A stretch of 64,000 bases of DNA from Chloroflexota bacterium (GTDB taxonomy: Bacteria > Chloroflexota > Dehalococcoidia > Lucifugimonadales > UBA2962), in assembly GCA_003228095.2 (NCBI GenBank), contig QGNM01000003.1:1-64000 (forward strand), read 5' to 3'. This document shows, piece after piece, positions 47,303 to 56,354 of this stretch. The translations under genes and the position numbers were made by a program. Numbering within the stretch: the first letter of the stretch is position 1; every line of letters begins with the position of its first letter. The notes under the pieces were generated by a model. It saw nothing but the letters and a program-made list of their open reading frames with translations. It was not told the DNA's origin and did not search any database.

Positions 47303-47371
47303 TTGTATGTAGCCGTAGCAACGCTCGGCATCCTTTACTAAGATATTTTCTGGAGTCTTTTTTTTCGCATA

Positions 47372-48430
47372 ATGCCGACAATTAATCGACAATTTGCCAA
47401 GTATAGTTTTGTATTATTGGCTGGAATTATTCTGGCTCTTATTTTTGGATGTACCAATGACCATCCTCAATCGCCTTTCGATGCCGTAGGGCCTGTGTCA
47501 GAGTCTCAGGCATTAATTTTCTATATCATAAGCTACGCTGGCATAGTTGTTTTTGTGATTGTCATGGCATTGTTAGCATACTTTACTTTTAAATATCGAA
47601 AAAGAAGTGAAAACGAAGGCGACCCAGAGCAAATTCATGGAAATAGTACGTTTGAAATTGCTTGGACTGTTATTCCAGCTCTACTATTGATAGCTGTAGC
47701 CGTTCCAACTATTAATTCTTTATGGGACACAACAGTGTCTCCTGAACCTGACGCTTTGGTAGTTAGGGTTACAGGCAATCAATGGTGGTTTCGATTTGAT
47801 ATTCCCGAATTAGGGGTTGTTACTGCTAATGAGCTGCATATTCCAGTTGGAGAGGTGATTAATATTGAATTGGACTCGAAGGATGTAATTCATAGTTTTT
47901 GGGTTCCAAAACTGGCTGGAAAAGTCGATATGATACCGAATAATGAGAACACTATGTGGTTTCAATCTAACGAAGAAGGCATCTTTTATGGCCAGTGCGC
48001 CGAGTTTTGTGGAGAGTCACACGCATTGATGCGCTTTAAGGTTGTTGTTGAATCTAGGAAGGAATTCGATGCTTGGGTAGCAAGTCAGTTGCTTGATGCC
48101 ATTAAACCATCTGACCCGTTATCTCAGCAAGGACACGATCTGTTTATGTCATCCGAAGCTGGGTGTTACGCGTGTCACACTATTAGAGGAAGTCAAAAAG
48201 CATATGGTGAAGTGGGGCCTGAACTAACTCATTTTGCGAGTCGTCTGCATATGCTATCAGGCATAATGGACAACACGCACGAAAACTTAATCTCATGGTT
48301 AACTGATCCTGATGAAGTAAAGCCGGGTAATATTATGTCGAAAAACGCATCGGTTTATAATGACCCAGATAAAGTGCTTAGTGATCCTGAAATTACCGCT
48401 TTGGCGGCATATCTGAGGAGTTTAAAATGA
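47372..48430 (+). CDS. ctaC: Cytochrome c oxidase subunit II with fused cytochrome c domain
   Basis: A 352-residue caa3-type subunit II. A lipobox ends at Cys27 (IFGC), then two membrane helices (about 43-70 and 95-115). The CuA domain has Cys209, Glu211, Cys213, His217 and Met220 (GQCAEFCGESHALM). A C-terminal cytochrome c domain has Cys265, Cys268 and His269 (CYACH). It accepts electrons through the fused heme and passes them to CuA. It overlaps ctaD by four bases (ATGA). A fused cytochrome means no separate soluble cytochrome c is needed as donor. Confidence 0.96.
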   Translation: MPTINRQFAKYSFVLLAGIILALIFGCTNDHPQSPFDAVGPVSESQALIFYIISYAGIVVFVIVMALLAYFTFKYRKRSENEGDPEQIHGNSTFEIAWTVIPALLLIAVAVPTINSLWDTTVSPEPDALVVRVTGNQWWFRFDIPELGVVTANELHIPVGEVINIELDSKDVIHSFWVPKLAGKVDMIPNNENTMWFQSNEEGIFYGQCAEFCGESHALMRFKVVVESRKEFDAWVASQLLDAIKPSDPLSQQGHDLFMSSEAGCYACHTIRGSQKAYGEVGPELTHFASRLHMLSGIMDNTHENLISWLTDPDEVKPGNIMSKNASVYNDPDKVLSDPEITALAAYLRSLK

Positions 48431-50253
48431 CTACTCTACTCATCCCTATGATCAAACGCCCGTTGCATCCGACTGGCATATGGAATTGGATAACCACGAT
48501 AGACCATAAAAAAATTGGTCTACTTTATGGTGCGACAGCATTTATTAATTTTCTTATTGGCGGGATCGAGGCCATTTTGATTAGAGCCCAGTTATCAGGG
48601 TCGAATGCAGACATAATAACTCCGGAAGTGTATAACCAGCTGTTTACTATGCATGGAACTACGATGATATTCCTTGCGATAATGCCTCTTAGCGCGGCGT
48701 TCTTTAATTACTTAATTCCTTTACAAATTGGGGCTAGGGATGTTGCGTTCCCAAGGTTGAACGCGTTTAGTTATTGGGTATTTCTAGCGGGAACAATAAT
48801 TTTGCATAGTAGTTGGTTGTTTGGTTCTGCGCCCAATTCCGGCTGGTTTTCTTATGCTCCATTAACCTCAGTTGCATATAACCCCGGTCATGGAATGGAT
48901 TTCTGGATTGTTGGGTTACAGGTGTTGGGTATAGCTTCTCTCGCGGCCTCATTTAATTTTATAGTGACAATAATTAATATGAGAGCACCTGGAATGACGT
49001 TAATGAGAATGCCATTGTTTACTTGGATGACTTTCATAACTGCGATATTGCTTGTTCTAGCATTTCCAGTGATAACAGTTGCACTTATTGAATTGATGTT
49101 TGACCGTAGCTTTGGCACCAATTTCTTTTTTGCGCCTGCTGGAGCAGACCCAGTATTGTGGCAACATCTATTTTGGGTCTTCGGGCATCCAGAGGTGTAT
49201 ATTTTAATCTTGCCCGCAATGGGCATTGTGTCGGAAATCCTACCGACATTTTCAAAAAAACCTCTTTTCGGCTACTCTACAGTTATTCTTGCCGGAGCGA
49301 TTATAGCTTTTATGGGATGGCTGGTATGGAGCCATCATATGTTTACTGTTGGCTTAGGCCCAATACCTAATTCAGTCTTTACTATTACCACTATGGCAAT
49401 AGCAATACCAACTGGTATAAAGATATTTAACTGGATTTTTACCATGTGGAAAGGTTCGATTACGTTTTCTACGCCGATGCTTTATGCCATCGGATTCATA
49501 GTAACTTTTACTATTGGAGGCATTAGCGGAGTAATGCATGCTATGTCTTCATCTGATGCACAACAGCAGGATACATACTTTGTTGTAGCTCACTTCCATT
49601 ATGTTTTATTTGGGGGAGCGATGATGGGCATTTTTGGAGGATTGTATTATTGGTTCCCGAAATTTTCTGGCAGAATGTTTAGCGAGAAACTCGGAAAGGT
49701 TCAGTTCTTTTTGCTATTCATTGGCCAGAATATAACATTCTTCCCAATGCATTTTGTTGGCATGGATGGAATGCCTAGGCGAATATATACATATAGTGGT
49801 GAAATGGGCTGGACGGCCTTGAATGCTTTGGAGACGTCAGGCTCAATATTAGTTGTAATTTCTGTATTACTGTTTTTGCATAATATAGTAAAGAGCTGGC
49901 GCTCAGGCGAGGAAGCTCCAGGTGACCCTTGGGACGCCAGGACATTGGAGTGGTCTATATCATCTCCACCGCCTGAATATAACTTCGAGGTAATACCAGA
50001 AGTTCACACCGTAGACGAATGGTGGGCACGTAAAAGAGGCCTTTTAGGAGAACAATCTCCATCTGTAGGGTCAAACGAAAAAGGTGAAATACATTTGCCA
50101 CAACCATCATTTTGGCCGTTAGTATCAGCAATCGGTATATTCATTGGTGGGTATGGATTGATCTATAGTTATCCGGTAGCCATTGTAGGTTTAGTAATTA
50201 TGATGGTAGGCGTATATTCTTGGTCATTCGAACCAGTGAATGACCCTGACTGA
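48427..50253 (+). CDS. ctaD: Cytochrome c oxidase subunit I
   Basis: A 608-residue heme-copper oxidase subunit I, type A. Twelve or more membrane helices hold the low-spin heme a, heme a3 and CuB. The HPEVYILILPAMG and HHMFTVGL motifs carry the CuB histidines and the cross-linked Tyr, and VVAHFHYVL holds the heme a3/heme a pair of His. The C-terminal part (about 500-600) extends past the core. Its start overlaps the ctaC stop. It reduces oxygen to water and pumps protons. Confidence 0.97.
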   Translation: MTTLLIPMIKRPLHPTGIWNWITTIDHKKIGLLYGATAFINFLIGGIEAILIRAQLSGSNADIITPEVYNQLFTMHGTTMIFLAIMPLSAAFFNYLIPLQIGARDVAFPRLNAFSYWVFLAGTIILHSSWLFGSAPNSGWFSYAPLTSVAYNPGHGMDFWIVGLQVLGIASLAASFNFIVTIINMRAPGMTLMRMPLFTWMTFITAILLVLAFPVITVALIELMFDRSFGTNFFFAPAGADPVLWQHLFWVFGHPEVYILILPAMGIVSEILPTFSKKPLFGYSTVILAGAIIAFMGWLVWSHHMFTVGLGPIPNSVFTITTMAIAIPTGIKIFNWIFTMWKGSITFSTPMLYAIGFIVTFTIGGISGVMHAMSSSDAQQQDTYFVVAHFHYVLFGGAMMGIFGGLYYWFPKFSGRMFSEKLGKVQFFLLFIGQNITFFPMHFVGMDGMPRRIYTYSGEMGWTALNALETSGSILVVISVLLFLHNIVKSWRSGEEAPGDPWDARTLEWSISSPPPEYNFEVIPEVHTVDEWWARKRGLLGEQSPSVGSNEKGEIHLPQPSFWPLVSAIGIFIGGYGLIYSYPVAIVGLVIMMVGVYSWSFEPVNDPD

Positions 50254-50313
50254 AAATAGAAAACATAAACTGTAAAATATAAATAAAGTCAAACAAAAGA
50301 TACGGAGAAAATT

Positions 50314-51042
50314 TTGGCAGAAGCCACAGCTTCAAATCATGAAAGTGAGCATCAAACTACAACGGGTTTGAATCACAGAAAAATACTAATGTGGGTTTTT
50401 CTTGGTTCAGACTGTATGTTTTTTGCTACATTGATAGCCACATACCTTGTGTACAAGGGTAAGAGTTTGAGCGGCCCAATGCCGTTAGATGTATTTAGTA
50501 TTCCTGTCACAACTGTCAGTACTTTTGTGCTTTTAATGTCCAGTATGAGTATGGTGTTAGCTTATGCTGCATTGAGAAAAGGATCCCTGAAAGGCTATAG
50601 GACATGGATACTTTCGACTGTCATTTTAGGGAGCACTTTTTTGGGTTTTCAGACTTTTGAGTTTTATGAATTTGCAAATCACCATGTGCATATTGATTGT
50701 ATTAACCCTGTAGATTTAACTGATTATGAACAGGGATTGTTTGATAAAAACTGTAAAGATGGCGTTGATCATTACGATGCTCAACATGGCTTAACTCCCA
50801 AAACCAACCTGTTTGGTACAACATTCTTTGTACTTACCGGGTTACATGGAACCCACGTGACAATAGGCGTCATATGGCTTATGTCTTTATTTTTGTATTC
50901 ATTCAAAAAGGGAGGAGTGACACCAGAGAGGCATCTAGACACGGATTTGGCAGCTTTATATTGGCATTTTGTTGATGTTGTCTGGATTGTTATTTTTGCG
51001 GTTGTTTACCTATTTGGAGTATTTGAAGGGTTTCCGTCATAA
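50314..51042 (+). CDS. ctaE: Cytochrome c oxidase subunit III with loop insertion
   Basis: A 242-residue subunit III with five hydrophobic helices, against about 200 for typical bacterial caa3 CtaE. The family signature GLHGTHVTIGVIWL and the final WHFVDVVWIVIF are present. Residues about 121-165 form an unusual soluble insertion rich in His/Asp and with Cys129 and Cys147. That could be a disulfide-bonded or metal-binding loop outside the membrane. The TTG start at 50314 follows ACGGAGAAA. It is 60 bases after ctaD. Confidence 0.93.
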   Translation: MAEATASNHESEHQTTTGLNHRKILMWVFLGSDCMFFATLIATYLVYKGKSLSGPMPLDVFSIPVTTVSTFVLLMSSMSMVLAYAALRKGSLKGYRTWILSTVILGSTFLGFQTFEFYEFANHHVHIDCINPVDLTDYEQGLFDKNCKDGVDHYDAQHGLTPKTNLFGTTFFVLTGLHGTHVTIGVIWLMSLFLYSFKKGGVTPERHLDTDLAALYWHFVDVVWIVIFAVVYLFGVFEGFPS

Positions 51043-51044
51043 CA

Positions 51045-51383
51045 ATGGCTATGCAGAATATAAACAAAGCATCTGACTCCACTAAGGTTGATACTTCTCA
51101 TTCCGAGCACCCCTCAGCCGTAACATATTTCAAAGTGGCTGTGGCACTATGCTTACTTACAGGGCTTGAAGTAGTAGTATTTTTCTTTGAATGGTTGAGT
51201 TACGGAATCATTCCAGTATTGGCTGTTTTGTCGGTTGTAAAGTTTGCTCTTGTAATTATGTTTTATATGCATCTTAAGTATGATCACAGACTTTTTAGCA
51301 CATTATTCTTAACAGGTTTATTTTTAGCAATCGGTGTTATTTTCGCTTTAATGGCTCTTTTCGGATGGTTTAACGCAGGATAG
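51045..51383 (+). CDS. ctaF: Cytochrome c oxidase subunit IV
   Basis: A 112-residue protein with three membrane helices (about 27-48, 52-75 and 84-107). LVIMFYMHLKYD is the bacterial CtaF/CoxD signature found in the caa3 and cytochrome bo families. It stabilises the subunit I/III assembly. It starts two bases after the ctaE stop, hence tight coupling. The N-terminal 25 residues are hydrophilic. Confidence 0.92.
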   Translation: MAMQNINKASDSTKVDTSHSEHPSAVTYFKVAVALCLLTGLEVVVFFFEWLSYGIIPVLAVLSVVKFALVIMFYMHLKYDHRLFSTLFLTGLFLAIGVIFALMALFGWFNAG

Positions 51384-51422
51384 ATCAATTCACTCAATGG
51401 TGATAGATGGGGTTTCATAGAC

Positions 51423-52319
51423 ATGGCCTATTTTGATTTTACTGGATTCTGGTCTTCAATTTGGACAAAATGGCATTTTCATCCCGATGTTCTAATTGGG
51501 CTTACTATTCTATTGGGCTTATATTTGTTCATAATAGGTCCTGGAAGAATAAAATATCGACTATCAGATACCCCGGTGACATCAAAACAAATTTTGATGT
51601 TTGTTTCATCAATACTGATAATTTTATTCTCTTTAATATCTCCATTACACGAATTAAGCGATAAATACCTTTTCTCAGCACATATGATTCAACACGTTCT
51701 GCTTACCTTAATAGTTCCTCCTTTGATGATTGCTGGGATTCCTGGTTGGGTATTCAAGCCAATCATGAAAATAAAAAGTTTCGCATGGATTTTAAGATTG
51801 TTAACAAACCCGATTGTAACTTTTAGTGCATTTAACTTAACATTTTCGTTTTGGCATTTCCCTGCCTTATATGCAACTTCAGTAGATTTTCATTCTATTC
51901 ATGTATTAGAGCATCTAATGTTTATTTCCACAGCTATGATGATGTGGTGGCCATTGATGAGCTCTTCTGAAGAGCTACCTCCTTTGCCTGAGCCCGCCAA
52001 GATGTTGTATTTGCTTGGACTTGCTATAGCACAAATTCTTGTATTTGCTCCTATTACATTTTCAGATGCACCATTATATGAATTTTACGTAGAGGCGCCA
52101 GCAGTGTGGAGTTTAAGTAATCTTCAGGATCAACAGATTGGAGGGTTAGTAATGAAGGTTGGTGGAGGGATGTTGTTTATGTTTCTTTTCATTCGTATCT
52201 TTTTGAGATGGGCTCATAATGAACTTGATAATACAAAAAATTTCAAAAAAAAACAGATTGAAATTAATTCTATTAAAAATAAGACATCATCGAACTTTAT
52301 AAGTAGTGTAAACTCTTAA
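51423..52319 (+). CDS. ctaG: Cytochrome c oxidase assembly protein CtaG, caa3 type
   Basis: A 298-residue membrane protein with seven predicted helices of the CtaG_caa3 family, unrelated to the Cox11-type copper chaperone. KYLFSAHMIQHVLLTLIVPPL and HVLEHLMFISTAMMMWWPL hold conserved histidines that may bind copper for CuB insertion. It is needed for assembly of caa3 oxidase in Bacillus-like organisms. It sits right after ctaF. The C-terminal 30 residues are basic and not membrane-embedded. Confidence 0.9.
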   Translation: MAYFDFTGFWSSIWTKWHFHPDVLIGLTILLGLYLFIIGPGRIKYRLSDTPVTSKQILMFVSSILIILFSLISPLHELSDKYLFSAHMIQHVLLTLIVPPLMIAGIPGWVFKPIMKIKSFAWILRLLTNPIVTFSAFNLTFSFWHFPALYATSVDFHSIHVLEHLMFISTAMMMWWPLMSSSEELPPLPEPAKMLYLLGLAIAQILVFAPITFSDAPLYEFYVEAPAVWSLSNLQDQQIGGLVMKVGGGMLFMFLFIRIFLRWAHNELDNTKNFKKKQIEINSIKNKTSSNFISSVNS

Positions 52320-52352
52320 TAGTAAAAAATAAATTCTTGTTAGGGAGTGGAA

Positions 52353-52574
52353 ATGGTTTTTGATCAGATTAAGATGGCAATACTTATACCATTAATTTCA
52401 GTAATTTGTGTTGCTATCATTGGTGGACTCATAGGATTTATTTTCATATTGCTTTATAAAACCACGGGTCTTCATGAATGGGGAGCTGTAATTTTAGGGA
52501 TGGCGCTAGTAGTTTTGGTTCCTGCAGCTGCATTTTTATTGCAAAATTACTTTGAAAAACAAACAGCTACTTAA
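52353..52574 (+). CDS. Small membrane protein in the oxidase operon
   Basis: A 73-residue protein with two membrane helices (about 9-33 and 42-63) separated by a short KTTGLHEWG loop. GGGAG (52343-52347) lies five bases before ATG 52353; GTG 52347 is not used. It lies between ctaG and the Sco gene, at 33 and 14 bases, so it is part of the operon. I do not recognise the family. An accessory oxidase subunit or assembly factor is a guess from position. Confidence 0.75.
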   Translation: MVFDQIKMAILIPLISVICVAIIGGLIGFIFILLYKTTGLHEWGAVILGMALVVLVPAAAFLLQNYFEKQTAT

Positions 52575-52588
52575 ATAGATAGTTAATC

Positions 52589-53254
52589 TTGGCTGTAAAA
52601 ATATTTAGATTAAATCTTCAACTTAGATTTATTTACCTGATTGTAGTTTTATTGATCATGCCTGGGTGCAACTCAGTAAGGGATAATACTTTTTTGGGAA
52701 CAGTCCTTTCAAAATCACCTAAAGCAATGGATTTTAGTCTTGTGGATCAATTTGGACAAAGTGTCAGACTGTCAGAGTTTCAAAACAAAGTGGTTGTTCT
52801 TACATTTGTTTACACATCATGTAATGAGATATGTCCATCAATAGCACTTAAGTTAAAAGATTCAGAAAGATATTTAGTTGATCAGACTGATGAAATTTCG
52901 ACATTACTTATATCTGTAGATCCTAGAGGAGATACCCTAAATAATACTCAGAAATTCTTGCAAGATTATGGCATGGTGAACAAATGGAAATATCTCGTAG
53001 GAACAGAAGCCGAGTTGAAACCTGTGTGGGATGCATATTATGTCTCAACAGCGGTTAAAGAAGTAGATACAAGTTTAAGTGAATCGGCATCTAAAGATGA
53101 GTTTCAAATAGAGCTATTACAAAACTATTCCGTAACCCATCAAGGCCCGGTTTATATAATTGATCGGACAGGGCATGCCAGATCTGTGTTTACTCTTCCT
53201 TTTGATCCTGAAGACTTAGCAAATGACATAAAACTATTGCTAGATGAAAATTAG
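52589..53254 (+). CDS. SCO1/SenC copper chaperone, lipoprotein
   Basis: A 221-residue thioredoxin-fold protein. The signal ends in IMPGC (lipobox). FVYTSCNEICPS gives Cys78-x3-Cys82, and His184 in VTHQGPV completes the copper site. It delivers copper to the CuA centre of subunit II. It is the last gene of the oxidase operon. The TTG start at 52589 is 14 bases after the small membrane gene; no ATG is near. Its stop shares four bases with the convergent rplT stop. Confidence 0.92.
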   Translation: MAVKIFRLNLQLRFIYLIVVLLIMPGCNSVRDNTFLGTVLSKSPKAMDFSLVDQFGQSVRLSEFQNKVVVLTFVYTSCNEICPSIALKLKDSERYLVDQTDEISTLLISVDPRGDTLNNTQKFLQDYGMVNKWKYLVGTEAELKPVWDAYYVSTAVKEVDTSLSESASKDEFQIELLQNYSVTHQGPVYIIDRTGHARSVFTLPFDPEDLANDIKLLLDEN

Positions 53255-53616
53255 CTAGCTACAGGTAGTTGTTCTTTTGCTTTAATAACGAGTTGACTGA
53301 AAACTTTGGAGTCCAGTATCGCTAATTCCGACAGCATTTTCCTATCAATATCTATACTTGATAGCTTTAATCCATGAATAAATTGACTATAAGAGATCCC
53401 GTTTTCACGGGCTGCAGCCCCTATACGAATATTCCACAGCCTTCGCATATCACTTTTCTTTGCTTTGCGATGCGCATATGCGTACGATAGAGCGTGGATC
53501 ATGGACTCATGAGCTCTCCTATAGAGAGAGTGCCTCACACTTCTATGTCCTTTAGTTGCCTTAAGTATTTTTCTATGTCTATTGCGTTTGGTAACGCCAC
53601 GTTTTATTCTAGTCAT
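53251..53616 (-). CDS. rplT: 50S ribosomal protein L20
   Basis: A 121-residue protein, standard length for L20 (about 118). The basic N-terminus TRIKRGVTKRNRHRKILKATKG and the C-terminal IDIDRKMLSELAI region match the family. It is an early-assembly protein that binds 23S rRNA, and in E. coli it also represses its own operon. It is the last gene of thrS-infC-rpmI-rplT. No L20-binding leader could be recognised upstream of rpmI by eye. Confidence 0.98.
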   Translation of the reverse strand: MTRIKRGVTKRNRHRKILKATKGHRSVRHSLYRRAHESMIHALSYAYAHRKAKKSDMRRLWNIRIGAAARENGISYSQFIHGLKLSSIDIDRKMLSELAILDSKVFSQLVIKAKEQLPVAS

Positions 53617-53647
53617 AATTAATTTCTGTTATATTTAATAGATTGCT

Positions 53648-53851
53648 TTAAGGTAGCCCATACGGTAGCAACCTTCTTAATCTGGGTTGATCTGCTGCGG
53701 ATACAGGAAGTTTTCCTGAATACAAACGCCTTACCTTAGCAGCCTTCTTTCTACGAAGGTGACTTCGATGGCCTTTCATTCTAACAAGCTTACCTGTCCC
53801 CGTTATTCTGAAACGAGCGGCTGCACCTTTATGTGTTTTCATCTTAGGCAA
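53648..53851 (-). CDS. rpmI: 50S ribosomal protein L35
   Basis: A 67-residue very basic protein. MPKMKTHKGAAARFRITGTGK is nearly the consensus start of L35 (first 21 residues), with the usual RRKKAAKVRRL middle. It follows infC by 15 bases and precedes rplT by 31 bases, the widespread gene order. Length is normal (about 64-67). Confidence 0.98.
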   Translation of the reverse strand: MPKMKTHKGAAARFRITGTGKLVRMKGHRSHLRRKKAAKVRRLYSGKLPVSAADQPRLRRLLPYGLP

Positions 53852-53866
53852 TTTTTTATTCGCTTT

Positions 53867-54433
53867 CTAACTTGTTACAAGTGAGGCAGTAGATTGGCCA
53901 GTCGTGTTAGGTTTTTGTCGATTTGGGATAAGAACCATTGTTAAAAATCTTCCTTCAAAAGAAGGAGCTTTTTCTACCAAAGCTTCTTCCCCTAAGTCTT
54001 TTGCAACTGCTTTGAGAACTTCCATTCCCACTTCTGGGTGGGTGATTTCTCGTCCTCTAAACATAACGCTTACTTTAACTTTTGCTCCTTCAGTCAATAA
54101 TCTTTTCACTTGATTAGATTTTGAAGTACGGTCATGTACACTTATTCTTGTTTTTAACCTAACTTCTCTAATTTCAGTATTGGACTTAGCTTTCTGTACC
54201 TTTCTAGCGTTCCGCTCTTTTCGATCGATTTCATATCGAAATCTACCATAGTCCATAATTCTGCATACGGGAGGTGACGCCGACGGTGCAACCTCAACCA
54301 GATCAAGTCCTCGCCCTTCTGCTAGTGTAATTGCATCTCTTACGGATTTTACACCTAGTTGATTTCCCTTCTCGTCTACTAGTCTAACCTCCGGGACTTT
54401 CACACGCTGGTTTACTCGATAGTCTTTAGCTAT
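53867..54433 (-). CDS. infC: Translation initiation factor IF-3
   Basis: IF-3 prevents premature subunit joining and checks start codons on the 30S subunit. The N-terminal domain begins DYRVNQRVKVPEVRLVD, and the C-terminal domain includes VSVMFRGREITHPEVG. The start is set at ATA (54433-54431), giving 188 residues, because AAGGAG (54446-54441) lies seven bases upstream. ATC 54439-54437 is closer. TTG 54475 would add 14 residues not seen in IF-3, and no ATG is near. IF-3 genes commonly use rare AUU/AUC/AUA starts that permit self-regulation. It is cotranscribed with rpmI and rplT. Confidence 0.93.
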   Translation of the reverse strand: MAKDYRVNQRVKVPEVRLVDEKGNQLGVKSVRDAITLAEGRGLDLVEVAPSASPPVCRIMDYGRFRYEIDRKERNARKVQKAKSNTEIREVRLKTRISVHDRTSKSNQVKRLLTEGAKVKVSVMFRGREITHPEVGMEVLKAVAKDLGEEALVEKAPSFEGRFLTMVLIPNRQKPNTTGQSTASLVTS

Positions 54434-54446
54434 ATTGATGCTCCTT
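54431..54446 (-). promoter_or_regulatory. infC ribosome site and probable AUA start codon
   Basis: AAGGAG, seven bases (CATCAAT), then ATA GCT AAA GAC TAT. This is the ideal spacing. It decides the infC start and implies IF-3 autocontrol of its own translation, as known for AUU in E. coli. Confidence 0.6.
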
Positions 54447-54547
54447 GATACTGAGAAAATTTTAGTACAAATCAATCGCCAATTTATGTTTGGGATTGGT
54501 TAACATATAGCATATCATTTTGCTTAAAGTATATCTATAAAATAAAT

Positions 54548-56290
54548 CTAGCTTTTTAGTTTAGCTTCATCAGCTATCGTATTGATTATGGTGTTTATTG
54601 GCATAGTCCCAAGGTCTTTACCAGATCGATGTCTTACAGAAACACTTTCTGCGTCTGCTTCACGATCTCCGATCACGAGCATGTAGGGAATTTTTTCAAC
54701 TTGGGCATCGCGGATCTTTGACCCCATCCTATCGTTCCGGTCGTCTAAGTGACACCTTATTCCCGCATTTGCCATTTGATTCTTAACTTTAATCCCATAG
54801 TCCTCATGGCGACTTGCAATTGGTATTATTATTGCCTGTACTGGAGCAAGCCATGTCGGGAATGCTCCTCCATAATGCTCAATTAGAATACCCATGAACC
54901 TTTCCATAGAGCCTAACAAGGCTCTATGGAGAACAAACGGCTCATGTTTCGCTCCATCATCTCCAACATATTCAAGTTCAAATCGATTAGGTAAATTGAA
55001 GTCAAATTGAACTGTGGTGACCTGCCATAATCTGCCTATTGCATCTTTGATATGTATGTCTATCTTTGGACCATAGAATGCACCTCCTCCATCATCAACC
55101 TCATAGTCTATTTCCCTTGAGTCCAAAGTATCTTTTAAAGCTTGAGTAGCAATTTCCCACTTGGCATCCTCCCCAACGGCTTTTTCGGGTTTCGTGGCCA
55201 ACATCACTCGGTAATCATCAAAACCAAAAGTTTTTAATAGATAAAAGGTTAAGTTCAATACTTGATTAACTTCTTCTTGTACCTGGTCTTCACGACAAAA
55301 TATATGTGCATCATCTTGGGTTAACCCCCTCACTCTAAGTAACCCGGATAATACTCCACCTCTTTCATATCGATAAACGGTTCCTAGTTCGCCAATTCTT
55401 ATTGGGAGGTCCCTGTAACTTCTCAAGTCTGTTTTGTAGTAGGTCATATGAAAGGGACAGTTCATGGGTTTGAGGTAATAATGTTGTCCATCCATATCCA
55501 TAGGGGCAAACATATTATCTGAGTAAAACTCTAAATGACCTGAAGTTTTCCACAAATCTGATTTTCCAATGTGAGGGGTATAAATCAAAGAGTATCCAGC
55601 AGAAACATGTTCAGATTTCCAGAAGTCTTCAACGATACCTCTGACTGTTGCGCCTTTAGGGTGCCATATAACTAAACCTGGACCAATGTCTTCGGATATA
55701 GAAAAAAGGTTTAGCTGTTTACCAAGAACCCGGTGGTCGCGTTTTCTGGCCTCTTCAATATTAGTAAGATGTTGTTCGAGCTCGGCTGAGGTTTCAAATG
55801 CTGTACCATATATCCGTTGTAACATAGGGTTCTTCTCATCACCCCTCCAATACGCCCCTGCTACATTTAATAGCTTGTAGGCTTTGATCTGCCCTGTGGA
55901 TTCAACATGAGGTCCTGCACATAAATCTTCAAATTTTCCATGAGTGTACGTGGAAATTACTTCGCCATCTGGAATATCGGCGATTAATTCAAGCTTGAGT
56001 GGTTGTTCTGCATTAATTGAGTTAGCTTCTTCTCTTTCGTACTCTCGATAAATAAATTTGAGATCCTCATCGATTACCGCTTGCATTTCTTTTTCAAATT
56101 GCTCTAGATCTTCCTCTGAAAATGTTTTTTCAGTCAAAAAGTCATAATAAAAACCATCGTCAGTTGGTGGTCCAATTCCAATGCGAATGTCTGGATATTT
56201 ACGAGTAACAATGTCTGCTAGCACGTGCGCAGCAGAATGCCTTATTCTTTTTCTCAGCTCTATTAGCTCTGAATTCAATTCTCCAGACAT
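54548..56290 (-). CDS. thrS: Threonyl-tRNA synthetase, no TGS domain
   Basis: A 580-residue class II synthetase, against about 640 for E. coli ThrS. It begins directly at the editing domain (RHSAAHVLADIV), so the N-terminal TGS domain is missing. The editing domain (1-170) is followed by the catalytic core with MNCPFHM (zinc Cys), the motif-2 arginine YRYERGGVLSGLLRVRG, and the C-terminal anticodon-binding domain (about 480-575). It charges tRNA-Thr. It is the first gene of the infC operon. No T-box-like leader is present in the 64 bases before it. Confidence 0.95.
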   Translation of the reverse strand: MSGELNSELIELRKRIRHSAAHVLADIVTRKYPDIRIGIGPPTDDGFYYDFLTEKTFSEEDLEQFEKEMQAVIDEDLKFIYREYEREEANSINAEQPLKLELIADIPDGEVISTYTHGKFEDLCAGPHVESTGQIKAYKLLNVAGAYWRGDEKNPMLQRIYGTAFETSAELEQHLTNIEEARKRDHRVLGKQLNLFSISEDIGPGLVIWHPKGATVRGIVEDFWKSEHVSAGYSLIYTPHIGKSDLWKTSGHLEFYSDNMFAPMDMDGQHYYLKPMNCPFHMTYYKTDLRSYRDLPIRIGELGTVYRYERGGVLSGLLRVRGLTQDDAHIFCREDQVQEEVNQVLNLTFYLLKTFGFDDYRVMLATKPEKAVGEDAKWEIATQALKDTLDSREIDYEVDDGGGAFYGPKIDIHIKDAIGRLWQVTTVQFDFNLPNRFELEYVGDDGAKHEPFVLHRALLGSMERFMGILIEHYGGAFPTWLAPVQAIIIPIASRHEDYGIKVKNQMANAGIRCHLDDRNDRMGSKIRDAQVEKIPYMLVIGDREADAESVSVRHRSGKDLGTMPINTIINTIADEAKLKS

Positions 56291-56354
56291 TAAATACCTC
56301 TAATTTTTATTTGGTAGGTCAGTGTTGTCGGAACAATATTTGCAATATTGATAA

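Noticed and set aside
56291..56354. T-box leader before thrS
   Set aside because: Only 64 bases are available, with no T-box sequence or terminator.
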